The notes beneath the pieces were generated by a model that made no database searches, was not told the origin of the DNA, and saw nothing but the letters and a program-made list of their open reading frames with translations. A DNA stretch of 64,000 nt, taken from assembly GCF_000699445.3 (NCBI RefSeq), contig NC_067196.1, forward strand, positions 248,001 through 312,000, given 5' to 3'. The position numbers and the translations under genes are program-made. This document shows, one piece after another, positions 1 to 12,235 of the stretch; the stretch's first letter is position 1, and every line of letters begins with the position of its first letter. The DNA comes from Schistosoma haematobium. Lineage: Eukaryota > Platyhelminthes > Trematoda > Strigeidida > Schistosomatidae.

Positions 1-190
1 ACAGAATTTGAGCAAATTAATGTTGTCAATAGTTTGATTTGTTCTAATCTACGTTCACAGATTTCTGTCAAACTCTTATTACTTTCTGTTTGTTTCCGGT
101 TATCTACATTTCATCACAGAATCTTCTTGCATTCTATCACAATGATCTAACAAAACTTTCTCTAGTCGTCATTATTTAAAATAAATTGTT
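1..190 (+). repeat. rep-C-like arm end (inverted match at 12,895-13,020)
   Basis: The stretch with ACTTTCTGTTTGT, TTCTTGCATTCTATCACAATG and TCTCTAGTCGTCATTATT reappears reverse-complemented at 12,895-13,020. A weaker match is at 20,630-20,740 and 61,430-61,540 (plus) and at 60,120-60,180 (minus). It probably marks one end of the duplicated unit. Confidence 0.5.
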
Positions 191-453
191 CGGAATATCA
201 ATGGTGAGTTGAATACAAGTAAACGTGATGTAATCCGGATTCGTTTCTTAAACACACAGTACAAACGTAACTGTCACCCAAAATTTGCAACGTCAATTTC
301 ATGTGTACACTTCTTGTAGCAAAATCGCAGTATGACAAGTGATGAGGAATTAACATGTCGCATTTAATGGCTCACCTGCATTTAAACTTGTTTACGTTTA
401 ATTTTATCAACGTGATCTACTATTACATTCATCATGAAAATGTTCAATTATTT

Positions 454-648
454 TCAAGTTATTGCTTTCAAAAGATTCTCAATATCCTTTGAAAGGTTAT
501 CATTAGTGACAGCATACTGTGAGAGAGAACAAATCAGCTGACTTTTGAGAGTCGGATATATATCACAAAGTTCCTCAATCTGCATCTTAAAGCAGGCGCT
601 GACTTGGAATGCTGAAGAGCAACAGAAAAGTGGAATGCCAAATAACAC
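454..648 (-). other. Unrecognised cysteine-containing open frame
   Basis: A 64-codon frame with five cysteines (FCCSSAF, SACFK, ELCDIY, LICSL) and a leucine-rich hydrophilic end. It has a protein-like look but no family was recognised. No neighbouring exon was found to join it. It could be a lone exon of a decayed paralog or chance. Confidence 0.2.
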
Positions 649-699
649 ACACTGTGTCGTGATTTCGAATCAGACATCAAAGGGATGAATAGCAACTGA

Positions 700-2940
700 A
701 AACAACTAGAATAGTTTGTCTAGGTCAGAGTTATATGGAGAATGTGTTTGAGCGAATTATGCTACGACAAGTTGTAACAGCTGTATATGAGTCAGTGAGT
801 GAGTATTGCGTATAAACTTAGAAAACAAATTGTTTAATCTTGTTCAGCTTGTCCACCTGGTCAATTCATGTATTTCGCGAAAACATTGCGCAAAAGTACA
901 GTCAAAATTCAAATTATACAGTTGACTTTGGTAGAATTCAGCAGTTGATAATACAATGAACATTACCCAAAACAATTCATTTGTCTCCGTTGAAAATGTA
1001 CTAGAGAAGGAAGAAATCATTTGACAAAGAATAGTGTCTTTCTGGATTGATAAAATACACTGAGGTACACCACATGTGACCAATTAGTTGTTTCAAAGAT
1101 TTTTTGTTAAAAGTGCATGGCATTGAGTAGACAGTAATGAATCCGCGAATGATAATGTTTAACATTTAGGATTTGACAATCATCTCTGCTGTCATCATCA
1201 AACTACATTGAGAGATAAAGATAATGATATGTAATTGTCATGATGAATATCAGCCATATTCATTGCTATGTGTTTGTTCAAACATTAAATCCTCTGCAAC
1301 GGGTATTCCACATTTCCTTTTACAAAAAATGGAAAAAGTTGAAGAGAATATATAATTCGAGTGGATGAACTACATGGAATAGAATGGGTTGTCTTTTGGA
1401 GAAAATTAGGAATCTGTACAGCATTCTTAATTAGAAATATGGGTGCGAATACAAGTTATTGACTAGGTAAATTCAAACAACCTGTTCGTCACAAAATATA
1501 TTTGTTATAACGCTCGGTTTCACGTCGCCTACACGTATAGGACTTTCATTTACCTTAAACAAATATCTAGGCTAGACTCTCTCCCAATGTTTATTCTACA
1601 GAACGTCAACACAATTCAGGTCAATAACACGTGACTGACCTGACTGGAACGTAAATATATTTTCACATCAAAAAGCCGACACAATTCAACAACCAGGAAC
1701 AATCAATAACGTGTAATGATAAAGACAGAGGAAATAATAACTTATCTAATACCTGTCAGACTCGCACACACATCAAAAGCATTGTGAAGCTTCTATTCTT
1801 TTGCTTGCATACATGTATTATAATATACTGAAATCTCGTCTTACCAGGAGATATACACGGAGAAATATATAAATAAAGGATATGGTGAGTATCCGGTGAA
1901 GCAACAACTGCTAGGTCTCAGGAAGACATTGAACGTCTATATACAATCATATTTTTAATGACCTCAAAATATTAACCAGTCATCTTTCTTACTGCCTTCA
2001 GGACTCTTCACAAAACAGAAAAGTCTTTATTTCACAAGACCGTAAATGGAAAATGTAGCACAGTAAGTAATAATAGGTTACATGCAAGAACTTTCGAATT
2101 ATACAGTCAAATTGAGTACTTACAACATATTCACTTGTAACACTATGTAAAATACACAAGAAAGTACAAGGAGAGACTACCAATTAAGTTCTAATCTAGA
2201 TCTAACTTATGCTGAGCAGACTAGTTTTCTTCTCATAATTAGGTACTGATCAACAGCATAGAATGTAGAATGTATCATTGAAATCAATTTTGATTTTGAT
2301 TCATTCATGAATTTACACAACAGTTCCTTGTTCTACAACACTGTGATGCTCGCGAATACAACATTTTGATTACTGTCAAATTCCTTCTAAAGTAGAACAA
2401 TACATCTGTACTGTACCAAGAGAACATCTATTTGCAAGCTCAAATGACATGTGGAAATAGTTCATTGAAATACTAAAATGGAAATCAGTCCTTCTTTTGC
2501 GTGTAAACAAATTTATTAGTAATTAGATACACTAATCACTGTTATTAAAACAAATGTGTGTCTGGTTCAAGAAGTTGTTCTCAATCTTCAAAAACTCACT
2601 TCAAACAGAATGAATTGTATATCTATTATTATAATGTTTGACGACATCAATCCACATAACTGGACACAGTCATTTCCACTTCTACTAGATCGATACTAAA
2701 TTTATTATGTTTTTAATCAGAACTCCTATGAACAATCAGTGGTATAATATGGTGATCAAACAGAATGGATGTGACTGCGTTGAGAAGTTACAATTTTCAT
2801 ATTAAATGATGATGAAATTGCCTTGCAGAATTTTTATTGAGGTAAACTACTTTTAGCGAGGTGATGAGGTGAATGATGGCTGAAAACGTGAGGTAAATGA
2901 GTGTATCGTAAAAATTGAATTTCGATTCACCTGAACCATT
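700..2940. other. AT-rich stretch without recognised genes
   Basis: Only short frames occur on either strand, none with a recognised domain. It lies upstream of the broken CP391S paralog and is probably intergenic or intronic. Confidence 0.4.
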
Positions 2941-2944
2941 GCAG

Positions 2945-4465
2945 ATTCAATTCTCCATATGATCTGTTCATACAAATTTCTATGATCTTGAACGCATTAT
3001 CCGAGTTCTGTAACTGTGAAGAAATCTGTAAACAAAAGGATTGGAAAAACATTACAAAAGTGATTATTAAGAATGAGTCATATCAACATGTAAGTAATCA
3101 GTCAGATCCTAATAGACATATACAGTCTCATCATTATCATTACTCACAAACAATTAGTCTCAAGTTGTGATTGGCAGTTTTAAAGGATTCGGTCTGATGG
3201 AAATACATTTTGTGGTGGAGGCGCTATCCATATGTTTACATCTTTTCGGTACATTAGACTAGAATTCCCGTTGAAATATTACGAAAGTCAAGTCAGTTAC
3301 TTTGATGATTCTTCTGATGGTAAGTCCATAATTTTCTTCAAACTAAAATTGTTATTGAGTTTTCTTGATCACAAATTAATCTCATGATTCAAAGTTGATT
3401 CGATTTCTTCAGTGAATCAGTCGCTTGCTCTTCGTAACATGCCGAACCTTTTCCTCAAATTGTCTGTGATGTGATGCCTTATAGCTGATTCAATTAAGTC
3501 AATAGGATTCCTTTAAATCTTCAGTCTAATTCGAATTCATTTATCCATTCAATGTGAAATCATCAATCAATTTGCATGTTTTCTTTATTAAAATTAAAGG
3601 TCAGAATGCACTACGGAAGAATCTCAAATGAATTAAAAAGACATCTGAATGCTTGAGTTTGATGTTTTAAATGAAAGTGGGTTCTTATATTATTCAGTTG
3701 TAGATTGTGTTGTTTCCTTTTCTCACATTCATTTCGTATAATTAATATCTCATCGATCCGACACTTCTTTTTGAACGGAGTGAATCAAACTGAACAAATG
3801 TGCAGCAATGAGCTATGTTCTGAGTGGAGTCAGTTTGAACTTGTAAAGCCTACAAAATATCATATCATATTTTTATCCCACAATACTTTACTAGCACTTA
3901 CTTGGTTCATACTTGATTCGACTGTATCTCTGGAATCATATTCGTATGATTATGATCTCCGATTCGAGGCACTTCATGAAAGAGCTGAATGTTGAACGAC
4001 CATGAGCACTCCGCCAGTAAAAAGTGTTTTACTTGAACTTGAGTACCTAAAACATCAAGTTTACATATAGTCATTTCGGTCTGCTGTCCGAATCCATGAA
4101 TAACTGACTCTCAGAAAATGATTATTTTTGGCTATTGTCAGATAGATATTAAATTACTCTTACTCAGTCAAAAAATCATTGGACAAATTTGGGCGGACGT
4201 GAAATAACTTTACCGAAGTCAGTTGATTGAAAAGTTCATTATACCATTGAAGCGACATTATTCCTTGAAACATCTCCATTTCATGTTAATGTCGGAATGA
4301 CAAAGATAACTTGTATGCAAAGGTATTCCGGGTTACAAAGTACATTAAATAAAAGAGATGGATTTTCATTTTACAGATATTTCATTATCTTTTTTCGTAT
4401 TTTCAATAATTCAGAGTGATTATTCACTGTCAAATGATCTCATTGAGGAGAAGATATTGGTACAC
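2945..4465 (+). pseudogene. Broken CP391S-like paralog (exons 1, 2 and 4 recognisable)
   Basis: Plus-strand counterparts of the minus gene's exons are seen at 2,945 to about 3,205 (exon 1, acceptor CATTGCAG), 3,258-3,319 (exon 2, donor GTAAGT) and 4,415-4,465 (exon 4, acceptor CAATAATTCAG, donor GTAAGT). Exon 1 keeps CNCEEICKQKDWKN but has lost about 11 bases near 3,170, which puts a stop after SLKL. Exon 2 lacks 8 bases at its start. No equivalents of exons 5 to 8 were found downstream, where an unrelated repeat block begins near 5,030. This is a truncated pseudogene lying inverted to the intact copy. Confidence 0.65.
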
Positions 4466-5029
4466 GTAAGTCAACACATATGAAACCAGCACACTTACAT
4501 CTTCACGGATTGTGATCATTTCTTGTTGGTGAGATTCAAATCTCCTTAGAAACTGATAAAGTTAGAAGTTCTTACATTTTTGAAAAACGATATTTCATAT
4601 ATATATGAATCCACTTACCATTTGAATTCAATAATTTCGACTTGAAGATCAGTTGACATGAACTGGTAATGATTAGATCTGAAAAGTCAAAAATTGATCA
4701 CCATAGATACATTCAGGCACAATTTCACTTCGCCTGTTGAGAAACATGATGATAATCCATTGCTTAAAAGAAAATGAATCGTGTTATATGTTCGTCACAA
4801 AGCCATTCCTGTGCACATCATATTCATCTACGCTTCCATTTATCACATAGTCATTCCTATATATTGTTCTTTCACATTAAGAAGTCGTTGAGACTACAGA
4901 TCCAAATCTATTCGTCTCTTATCTACAACAAACAAACATTGTAGTCAGAGTTATTTGATCGATTTAAATATCCATATGATATATCCGCATTATAACTTAT
5001 CTGATATATATGCGCCACACAAATCACTT

Positions 5030-5445
5030 GATCTGTGTGAGAGCTAGGCTATATTCCATTTGCTGTGGAGCGTTCGACCTAAAGGTGCAATCCACAAGGT
5101 GGTGGAGCAACGTGGGAGATACAGTTTCATGGTAGCCGCTGACTCATAATTGATTCACACGTCATTTATTCACTCCGAATCTCAGAGCCTATGTGCACCA
5201 TTGATTAGTACTCAGGATTTTCCAATTCCTTTATGTGGCTACTCCATATCCAACAACATGGTTTATTCACCAGCCATTCGCATTTTGTCCTCGCCAACTC
5301 TCAAAACATCAAGGAATCGGACGTCCTTGACTGGGGCTGTGCGCACGTGGCCATGTAAGAGCATTTGTAGTGAGAGAGTGAGCTGACTCTCCTCACTCTC
5401 GGCCGTATCATGGCACTTAGGGGCTCCTAATGTGGGAAACCTGAA
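5030..5445. repeat. GC-richer block, probable transposon fragment
   Basis: The base composition changes sharply here (GTGGAGCAACGTGGGAG, GGCTGTGCGCACGTGGCCATG) compared with its flanks. It cuts off the homology between the two CP391S arms. It looks like a dispersed schistosome repeat that I have seen in UTRs, but no second copy is in the window. The family is not named. Confidence 0.35.
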
Positions 5446-6520
5446 ACAAGTTCAAAATCAATTTCAACCTAAAATTTGATCGGATGATTCAATATCAAAT
5501 GTTGTATATAAAATATTATTTCATCGAGAAAACAGTGTTTGAAGAGCTATGCTTCGAATTGCAGACATCAATGATATAATTATACACATTGGCATATTAT
5601 TCAGATACGCTTCCAGAAACCAGATGACTGTGTCACACAGAGTCTACATGCAAAACATAGCTGAACAAATGAACGATAAACCTAAGGAGAAGTACAACCC
5701 ATTAAATAGATTCGGACTCCTATTTAAACTGTGATGGATTTGATAATTTTACGAATTAATGGTTTCTTCGTACTTGATAGCCTATGATTTCGAGTTTTCA
5801 AAAACAACAAGTTCGTTTGTGTTCATTCAGTTTCTCACAGCACAATTCAGAACAATGAAACTGAACATCTTCAGTGACAACCGTGAAGTATGTGTGCTCC
5901 GAAAACTGCAATTCATTGTGCAACGCTGGTTACTTATTTTTCAACAGCACTTAGCACACCAAACTATCAACTCAGTAACGGTCTCCTTTGTGAAGCTGAG
6001 AAAGACAACTCCGTTTTAGCTCGTTTGGAGGAATAAGTTTTGAGTGAAACTGATGGCCGTTTATTGCTTCTGTCAACAATAAAAATTTGTAAAAAATCAC
6101 AATCCGTCTAGATAACACCGAATTAACCTTAGTTTTTCACTCATCATTAACATAACAATAAATAATGAAGTAACGAAGGATGACGATGGACATTCACAAC
6201 AAACTCATTGTTGATTGCAATTAACACAAAATAAAGTCAACACATGACTACTAATTCCGAAAAAAGTGTTGTCAAACTCTCGTAAGAAAAGTCAGCTTCT
6301 GATGAATAAAGACAATGACGTAAATATTATAAATCATGTTTGATATTTAATTAACAAGAATACATCGGCTATAACATAAACAAGCACAAAATGTACAAAG
6401 TTCCGTAAGGAAAAGTCCACGCTATTAAAACGAATAAATAAATATAAAATTGTTCATTAAAATACGAACAGAAAAGCAGAATTGGTCAGAATATTCGAAT
6501 CTAGTTATGAGATTTTGTTG
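5446..6520. other. Spacer between the inverted arms, no recognised gene
   Basis: Two short plus-strand frames (5,549-5,734 and 5,759-6,019) show no recognisable domain. The AT-rich part below 6,520 is the 3' flank of the minus-strand gene. Confidence 0.35.
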
Positions 6521-6524
6521 AGAA

Positions 6525-6740
6525 TCATTCACTACTTCTCCTTCTTATATGCAACCATCTCCAAATAACACAACTGATGCATGCAGCGAAGACGAAGACG
6601 ACTGAAGGAATAACAATATACAGGTACCAAAGTGATTTGTTCTGTCTACTTTCTTCAGTTATTTCAAAAGTGGTATTTCGTAATGTTGTTTCTTTGTGAT
6701 TGATGGGTGTCGACGTTGTCAAATCGTTAACATCCGGGCC
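6525..6740 (-). CDS. CP391S-like terminal exon, stalk and membrane anchor
   Basis: The exon begins after TTCAAAAG and runs 71 codons to a stop. It holds a Thr-rich stalk (DLTTSTPINHKETT), then a hydrophobic helix of about 23 residues (YLYIVIPSVVFVFAACISCV) followed by WRWLHIRRRSS, as expected of a single-pass type I protein with a very short cytoplasmic tail. The AT-rich stretch below 6,520 has several AATAAA-like signals on the minus strand but none was singled out. Confidence 0.72.
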   Translation of the reverse strand, partial: GPDVNDLTTSTPINHKETTLRNTTFEITEESRQNKSLWYLYIVIPSVVFVFAACISCVIWRWLHIRRRSSE

Positions 6741-9700
6741 CTTTTGAATAAACAAAACATTAGCATCCATTAAAATACATGAAATACGTCTTGATTAATT
6801 TATAACACATTACTGTCAATAAGGGTGATAAAATAGAATTCAACACACAGTAACAAAATGTGCATTTGTACAATCATTCAGAACATCTAACACCGATTTG
6901 ACATACCTTATAATGGCAATCATTCACTTTGAAGAAATGATGATTCTGATGATTACTGTCAATGCACGTATTCCATTTCTCACACCAAATACATTTTACA
7001 TTCGGTGTTGTTGCTTGTTGGCAAGCTTCACTTGAATTGTGTTTTGGACAAATTGCTGTAAAAGTAATAAGGTGATTATATAATTCGAATACTTAAACAG
7101 AACTAAAGAGAATCACAATACATGGAACTATAACTCAATCACATGATGGTGATTTCAGTGTCAAGTGACTATTTCATTCACTGGAGAGTTGCTATCACAA
7201 TGCACAATGCAACAATCAGTATACATTCGATTTCAATCATGTTCCACAACGGCATGAATGAAACAGAATTCAATGTCAAGAATGAACGATGAATTTCGAC
7301 TGACAAACTTGACAGAATTCAATGACTGTTTACATTCGGACATGCACACACGGTGCTTCATTGGGTTCAGCAAAACGTACTGCATACTATGCTTTATCAA
7401 TGCACAGTTTCTTTTCGCAAAAGCAGTGCTGGAAGTTCAGTTGATCTTAGAGTAAAAATTCAATTCAATCATGGTGATTCAGTTGAACATTAAATGATGA
7501 TAGACATTGTTTTTTCAGTCATCATTGTCGTTTTTTCCTGAAAAGATTTTAGTTGTTCTACTCTGAGAAAACATATCAAAGTATGTGGCCGCATTCTGAT
7601 CTGTGTGCTGTCGGTTAATGCAACAGACTAGTTGGATCAAAGAAAATTCATCGATGATAGAGATAATATTGTATTCGATGAATATGAAGGAGATTTGATC
7701 ATTGGATAATGGAATGATTCTCTCAGTGGTGGAAATGTTGTTTCGGTAGCCTAACACATGGTGAACTGAAATCTGTTTTAATTTACTGAGTGTTCATATT
7801 CAATTTCGTATTGTTAAATACATCAATAATTCTGAGACTGTCTATGATGAATATAAGTTTGGTGACGTCACATTTCTTCATCTTCATTTTATCGGATATG
7901 TATGACAAAGCAGAGATTTCGGAGAGTAGCCAACCGTTTTGATGTTAATCGCAATGACATGGAGTGTTCTTGTGATTTCAATGCCCCAGAAAAATTCGAT
8001 ATCCCATGTACCAATAAGGAAAAACAGAAGCTACCTGCTCAATCCACAATCAAATAACTGTCACCTAATCATTTTCCAGATTACTATCAACTCATACATC
8101 GTTTTGTGAGTTTGTCCACAAGACTTCAATAATCGTTCAAAATGGATACCTTATCATTCCTGATATCTAAAAGTGAATCGACGTGTAGTTAGTAATGGTA
8201 AGTGAAAAGTAATTTTGGGACGGATGGCTGGATGTCATGTAGTAGCTGACTGCAGTTATAAATGAAATTTTCAGCGTGTTGAAATAAAAAGGATGGATTC
8301 AAGTGTGAATATAGTAAATGATGATAAATAAGGTTTAACATACTGCCGATGACTTCATACTCCACTAACGTGCCATTTTGGATCCATTCTACAGGAACAG
8401 ATATCCTGTGGTCTATGGGACCTTGTGTGACAAATCAAAAAGAAAAATGTAACATTTAGATTTTCTTTATGAGCAACAACCGAAAAAATCCAAGTTCAAC
8501 CCATTGAACAATTTTCACGTTTCAGATTACAAATAAACAACATGGAAGCATCAAATGAAGAGCGAAAGATGACTAGCGTTCCTTCTTATTTAAAAAGTCT
8601 CAGCTGGATATTCCGGCATCTCGGCGTTGATGTTTATTCGTGGACAAGAGCCGAGAACAATTCAATGCAAACGCCATACGGATATTCACTTAACTATTCA
8701 GTCCAAACACCCACTGGCTTGTACGAAGCGTGAAAATTTATTTCATTCCTGCTCTGTTAACTCAATCAACCCATTCAAACTATTGCAATAAAAAAATTCA
8801 TACACCTTAGTTACCTTACTCCAGATAGCCAGTTATATGAGCTTCAGCAAACAGATGATTGATTATAGACGACATAGTACATCAAACTGTTAACATCATT
8901 CTTTGCAAAGTTTCTTACCTGTTTCACATTGAAAGATTCTTCGGATTCCTAGCACCGACTTATTTTCGCTAAGTTCCAAAAGAATCTGAAAGAACCATGA
9001 AACGAAGATTTGTCAGCACACTACCTCTTATATCAAAGCAAATTGAACATTAAATAAGTGGGTCTTCGTTCAAATTATCTTAACCACAATTACACTAGGT
9101 ATACTAATGTTCTCATTTTCTTTGAAAGTGTGTTCAATCTAGTGTACATATATATTCTTAATCACGTCGGTTGTCAACTTCAGCCAAATTTTATGACTTA
9201 TAAGTCTGTCATGAAATATGTCGACATACTGCGAAATAAAAATCTGTGTCAGTTGTAATGAAATGTGATTCTTAACAGCTTCAAGGAAGCTGTGCTCGGA
9301 ATATACAATAATGAATGTATCGGAAAGCCGATGATACATTATTGAATGTTCCGAATAGACGACCATTTGAAGATGAAATACAGTCTGACAGAATACGACA
9401 AATTACATACACTATTCTGACATACACTGGTTGTTAGTGTTTGACATGAACACATCATTGTTACAACTCATATCACTTCACTTCTAATTACTCACTCTTT
9501 AACAAGTGCTAGAGTGAGTTGTGTCATTAAAAGAATAATTACACAATCTAATAGTTTGTTGGCACATCACAAAATGTTGATCTTTTTCTATTGTGTTCAG
9601 TGTAGCTTAATACACATTCGACAGTATTCATACGCATGAAATAGTAGGATGATCTCAAGTACTTGAAACAAAACTAAATGTACATTCAGTTTATAACTTA

Positions 9701-12235
9701 CGTTCTCATAATAGATAGATATCTTCCCATTCGGATATAACAGATTAGTTACTATGGGTGTATTCTCTACAATTAAAAGACAAACGATACTTAGAATTTG
9801 AAAGATAGGTGTAACACAGCATATGCTCACTCACAAAGTGATCAAATTTAGTGGATATTTACTGAGTTGTGTCAAATGCTTTCTTCAGTCGGATTCGCAT
9901 TCAAAACATTGAACTAAACTTCATTTGAATGAAACGAGCATTCATCCTTCTAAACTAGTGTGAAATGCTGAGTTTCTGAATCTGTATTACTATTGTATTA
10001 CTATTGAATCACTGAAAGTGTAATACTACATATATATTCGCACATACGCAATATTTTCAATAATTTTCCTCGTAATAATCGACTCCAAGTATGCATGACA
10101 TAAGTTATGGAGCGTTTATTCACAAATGCAACTTGAGAATCTTATTGATCACCTAACATATGGATATTTAACTCGATCAAGTAACTCTGGCTACAGTGTT
10201 TGTTTGTTGAAGATGTGAGACGAATAGATTTGAATGTGAAATCTCAACGATTTCCTAATGTGAATGGATAATGTATAGGAATGACTATGCGACGAATGGA
10301 ATTGTAGATGAATATGATGTGCACAGGAATGACTTTGTGACGAACATATGACACGGTTCGTTTGTTTTGAAGCAATGATTTGTCGTCAAGTTTCATGGAA
10401 GCATTTAAACGAAAATGTATCTCTGCACAGGTTTTCAAACAGGCAATGAATATCAATATTTTACACGTCTTATCTAATTTTTCTCAGTCGATGTCAACTG
10501 AGCTTCAAGTCCCATTCAATGTGTGATCAAAGGTTGAGTGGATTTCACATTTGGTTCAACCCTCATTTTCTAGAAAAGTAACAAAGTTTTACATGTCAAT
10601 TTTCTGAAAACTGAATTGCACAAACAGTGTGTGATCAAATAGAGTAAAGAAGTAAGTGTGCAAATTTCACTTGTTATGAATAATGTTTACCTTTATCTTT
10701 TCCTTCAGGAGACCATTTGACAGCGATTAATCCCTCTGAATTATTGAAAATAAAAATAGATAATGAAATTTGTGTGAAATGAAAATACATCTCTTTTATT
10801 AAATGTACGTTTTAACATGGACTACCTCTGCATACAAGTTATCAGATTCATTCCAACATTTACATGAAACGGTGTGGTGAAATGCTCGATCATCGCCTAT
10901 GAGGAAGATTCAAGGATTATTGTCACTTCAACGATTTGATGAACATTTCAATCTCTCTAAGTGAGAATGTTACACTTCTGTTAATTTTTCTCAAATGTTT
11001 TTGACTGAATAACTGTCTTTGGATATTTATTGGACGTTAGATTTTGTTAATCATCAATGTGTATAGCTGACCGAGATGTACGGATGCAAAATTGATGTTC
11101 TATGTATTCTAGTTTGAGTAAAGAATTTTGCACTAGCCGACTGTTCACGTTCGTTCATTAGTCCGCTGTGTCAGAAAGTGTTTGAATTCGAAAATTGTAT
11201 GAATATGAATATGTTTAAAGAGATACATTTGAATATACGATGGTCGACAGACAGCGACTCAGAGACATTAAACTTTCAGGAATCCAATAAGTACTAGAAA
11301 TGTATTTTAGGGCACCAAGTGGGATTTGATAGATTGTCGGCTTCAATAGTACAAACTGATTTAAGTCAGAACGTCGCTTATTACTACACATTTGTTTAGT
11401 TTGATTTACTGACTTTATTGAGAAATGTCGGGTCGGTGAGATTTCTTATATGCAAAATGTATTTGAGAACAGTAAATAAAACAAACTACAACCGAATAAA
11501 TCAAGAAACTCACTCTCATTCAAAAGATACCTTGAACCATAACTTTCTAAAACATTTGAGATTTGTCCAATTGGCTTTTTGTTTTCAAATATAGATAAAA
11601 CACCTAAATTTTTGGTAATGAAAACATACAATTCGATTGATAATTTCACATGGAATGAATAAAATATAAATTGGACATGTAACACGGAGCATGTAAGTGA
11701 TTCATTGAAGAAATCGGCGCGTCATAAGGAGCATGCAACTGATTCATTGAAGAAATTGAATCCACAATGATTCATGCGATTAATTGGTGATCAAGTAAAT
11801 TCAATAACAATTTTAATTCAAAGAAAATTATGGACTTACCACGATACCAAGTTTTAAATTCAGTGAATTCACTTTCAAAAAATTTTAACGGGAATTGTGG
11901 TTCAACTATCTAAAAGGTGTAAATACAGGAATAGCGCCTCCACTACAAAATGTAATCAACTCACTTTATCCTCTTTGAATATCTTGAAACTGCCATTCAC
12001 AATTGGATAAGGCTGATTGAGACTTATTGTTTGTGAGTAATGATAATTATGAGACTGTATATGTCTATTAGAATCTGACCGATTACTTACATATCGATAT
12101 GACTCATTCACAAAAATCACTTTTGTAAAGTTGTTCCACTCCGGCTGTTTACAGATTTCATCACAGTTACAGAACACGGAAAACAAGTTCAACATCATAG
12201 AAATTCGTATGAACAGATTATATGGAGAATTGAAT
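6525..12235 (-). CDS. Egg protein CP391S-like gene, eight exons found, 5' exon missing
   Basis: I joined exons by hand on the minus strand: 12,235-11,965; 11,909-11,840; 11,603-11,514; 10,735-10,691; 9,766-9,702; 8,985-8,919; 7,055-6,907; 6,740-6,525 (stop). Every junction has an AG acceptor and GT donor (GTGAGT, GTAAGT, GTGAGT, GTAAAC, GTAAGT, GTAAGA, GTATGT) and all phases agree, giving 324 residues. The product has an N-terminal region with paired cysteines (CNCDEIC), a beta-rich middle (VKWSPEG, YPNGKISIYYEN), a six-cysteine PSI-like module (CIWCEKWNTC), a Thr/Ser-rich stalk and one C-terminal membrane helix followed by RRR. This matches what I remember of schistosome CP391S-like egg proteins, which are surface or secreted. 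The first exon in hand starts in phase 2, so an upstream signal-peptide exon is expected but was not seen. Exon 3's acceptor is the least certain. No in-frame stop was found, so it may be functional. Confidence 0.72.
6907..7055 (-). CDS. CP391S-like exon 7, six-cysteine PSI-like module
   Basis: This 149-base exon lies between CTTTTACAG and GTATGT, phase 1 in and 0 out, and encodes 50 residues. Cysteines sit at exon residues 3, 12, 22, 25, 31 and 47; the middle reads KCIWCEKWNTCIDSN. The CxWC pattern is that of plexin-semaphorin-integrin (PSI) modules. It is the strongest single identification in the gene. Confidence 0.78.
8542..8733 (+). other. Small ORF inside an intron, opposite strand
   Basis: A 63-codon frame starts at ATG 8,542, shortly after a good splice-acceptor-like sequence (TTTTCACGTTTCAG near 8,525), and is followed by an AATAAA at about 8,786. 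The peptide (begins MEASNEERK) is hydrophilic with aromatic residues and has no recognised domain. It lies within the intron between exons 6 and 7 of the minus-strand gene. It could be a nested gene's last exon or chance. Confidence 0.25.
8919..8985 (-). CDS. CP391S-like exon 6
   Basis: Sixty-seven bases between GGTTCTTTCAG and GTAAGA, phase 0 in and 1 out. It encodes ILLELSENKSVLGIRRIF and ends QCETG. The intron that follows is about 1.9 kb and contains a plus-strand ORF at 8,542-8,733. Confidence 0.6.
9295..9357. repeat. Near-perfect inverted repeat (hairpin)
   Basis: The left arm from TCGGAATATACAATAATG pairs with a right arm reading CATTATTGAATGTTCCGA, about 28 bases each with a few mismatches and a loop of about 4 bases. 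It lies in a minus-strand intron. It could be a small palindromic element. Confidence 0.6.
9702..9766 (-). CDS. CP391S-like exon 5
   Basis: Sixty-five bases between CTTTTAATTGTAG and GTAAGT, phase 1 in and 0 out. It encodes ENTPIVTNLLYPNGKIS and YYEN, a strand pattern like the LYxNGxIxFxY core I remember in this family. Confidence 0.62.
10691..10735 (-). CDS. CP391S-like exon 4
   Basis: A 45-base exon between CAATAATTCAG and GTAAAC, phase 1 to 1, encoding GLIAVKWSPEGKDK. The acceptor context and first half are copied on the plus strand at 4,415-4,465, which supports its being a real exon of a duplicated gene. Confidence 0.6.
11514..11603 (-). CDS. CP391S-like exon 3
   Basis: Ninety bases, phase 1 in and out, between an AATTTAG acceptor and a GTGAGT donor. 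It encodes GVLSIFENKKPIGQISNV... The open frame extends both ways past these borders (11,685 to 11,446), so the borders were chosen because they alone keep phase with exons 2 and 4. Confidence 0.5.
11840..11909 (-). CDS. CP391S-like exon 2
   Basis: Seventy bases between TTTACACCTTTTAG and GTAAGT, separated from the previous exon by a 55-base intron, which is a typical schistosome 5' micro-intron. It continues in frame as IVEPQFPLKFF... and ends in phase 1. A diverged copy of the same exon is on the plus strand at 3,258-3,319. Confidence 0.65.
11965..12235 (-). CDS. CP391S-like exon 1 of those found (N-terminal cysteine region)
   Basis: This 271-base exon starts after ACCATTTCAG and ends at a GTGAGT donor, phase 2 in and 0 out. 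It encodes CNCDEICKQPEWNNFTKV and a His/Asn-rich stretch ending in ...FKIFKEDK. Several N-x-S/T sites (for example NES, NRS) suit a glycosylated secreted protein. Two Met codons lie near its start, but the open frame continues through the acceptor, so an upstream exon is likelier than a start here. Confidence 0.7.

Noticed and set aside
6525..6770. CP391S terminal exon as a stand-alone 81-residue gene starting at MDANVLF
   Set aside because: The first ten codons lie before an AG acceptor that keeps phase with exon 7. The membrane anchor makes sense only as the end of a longer protein.
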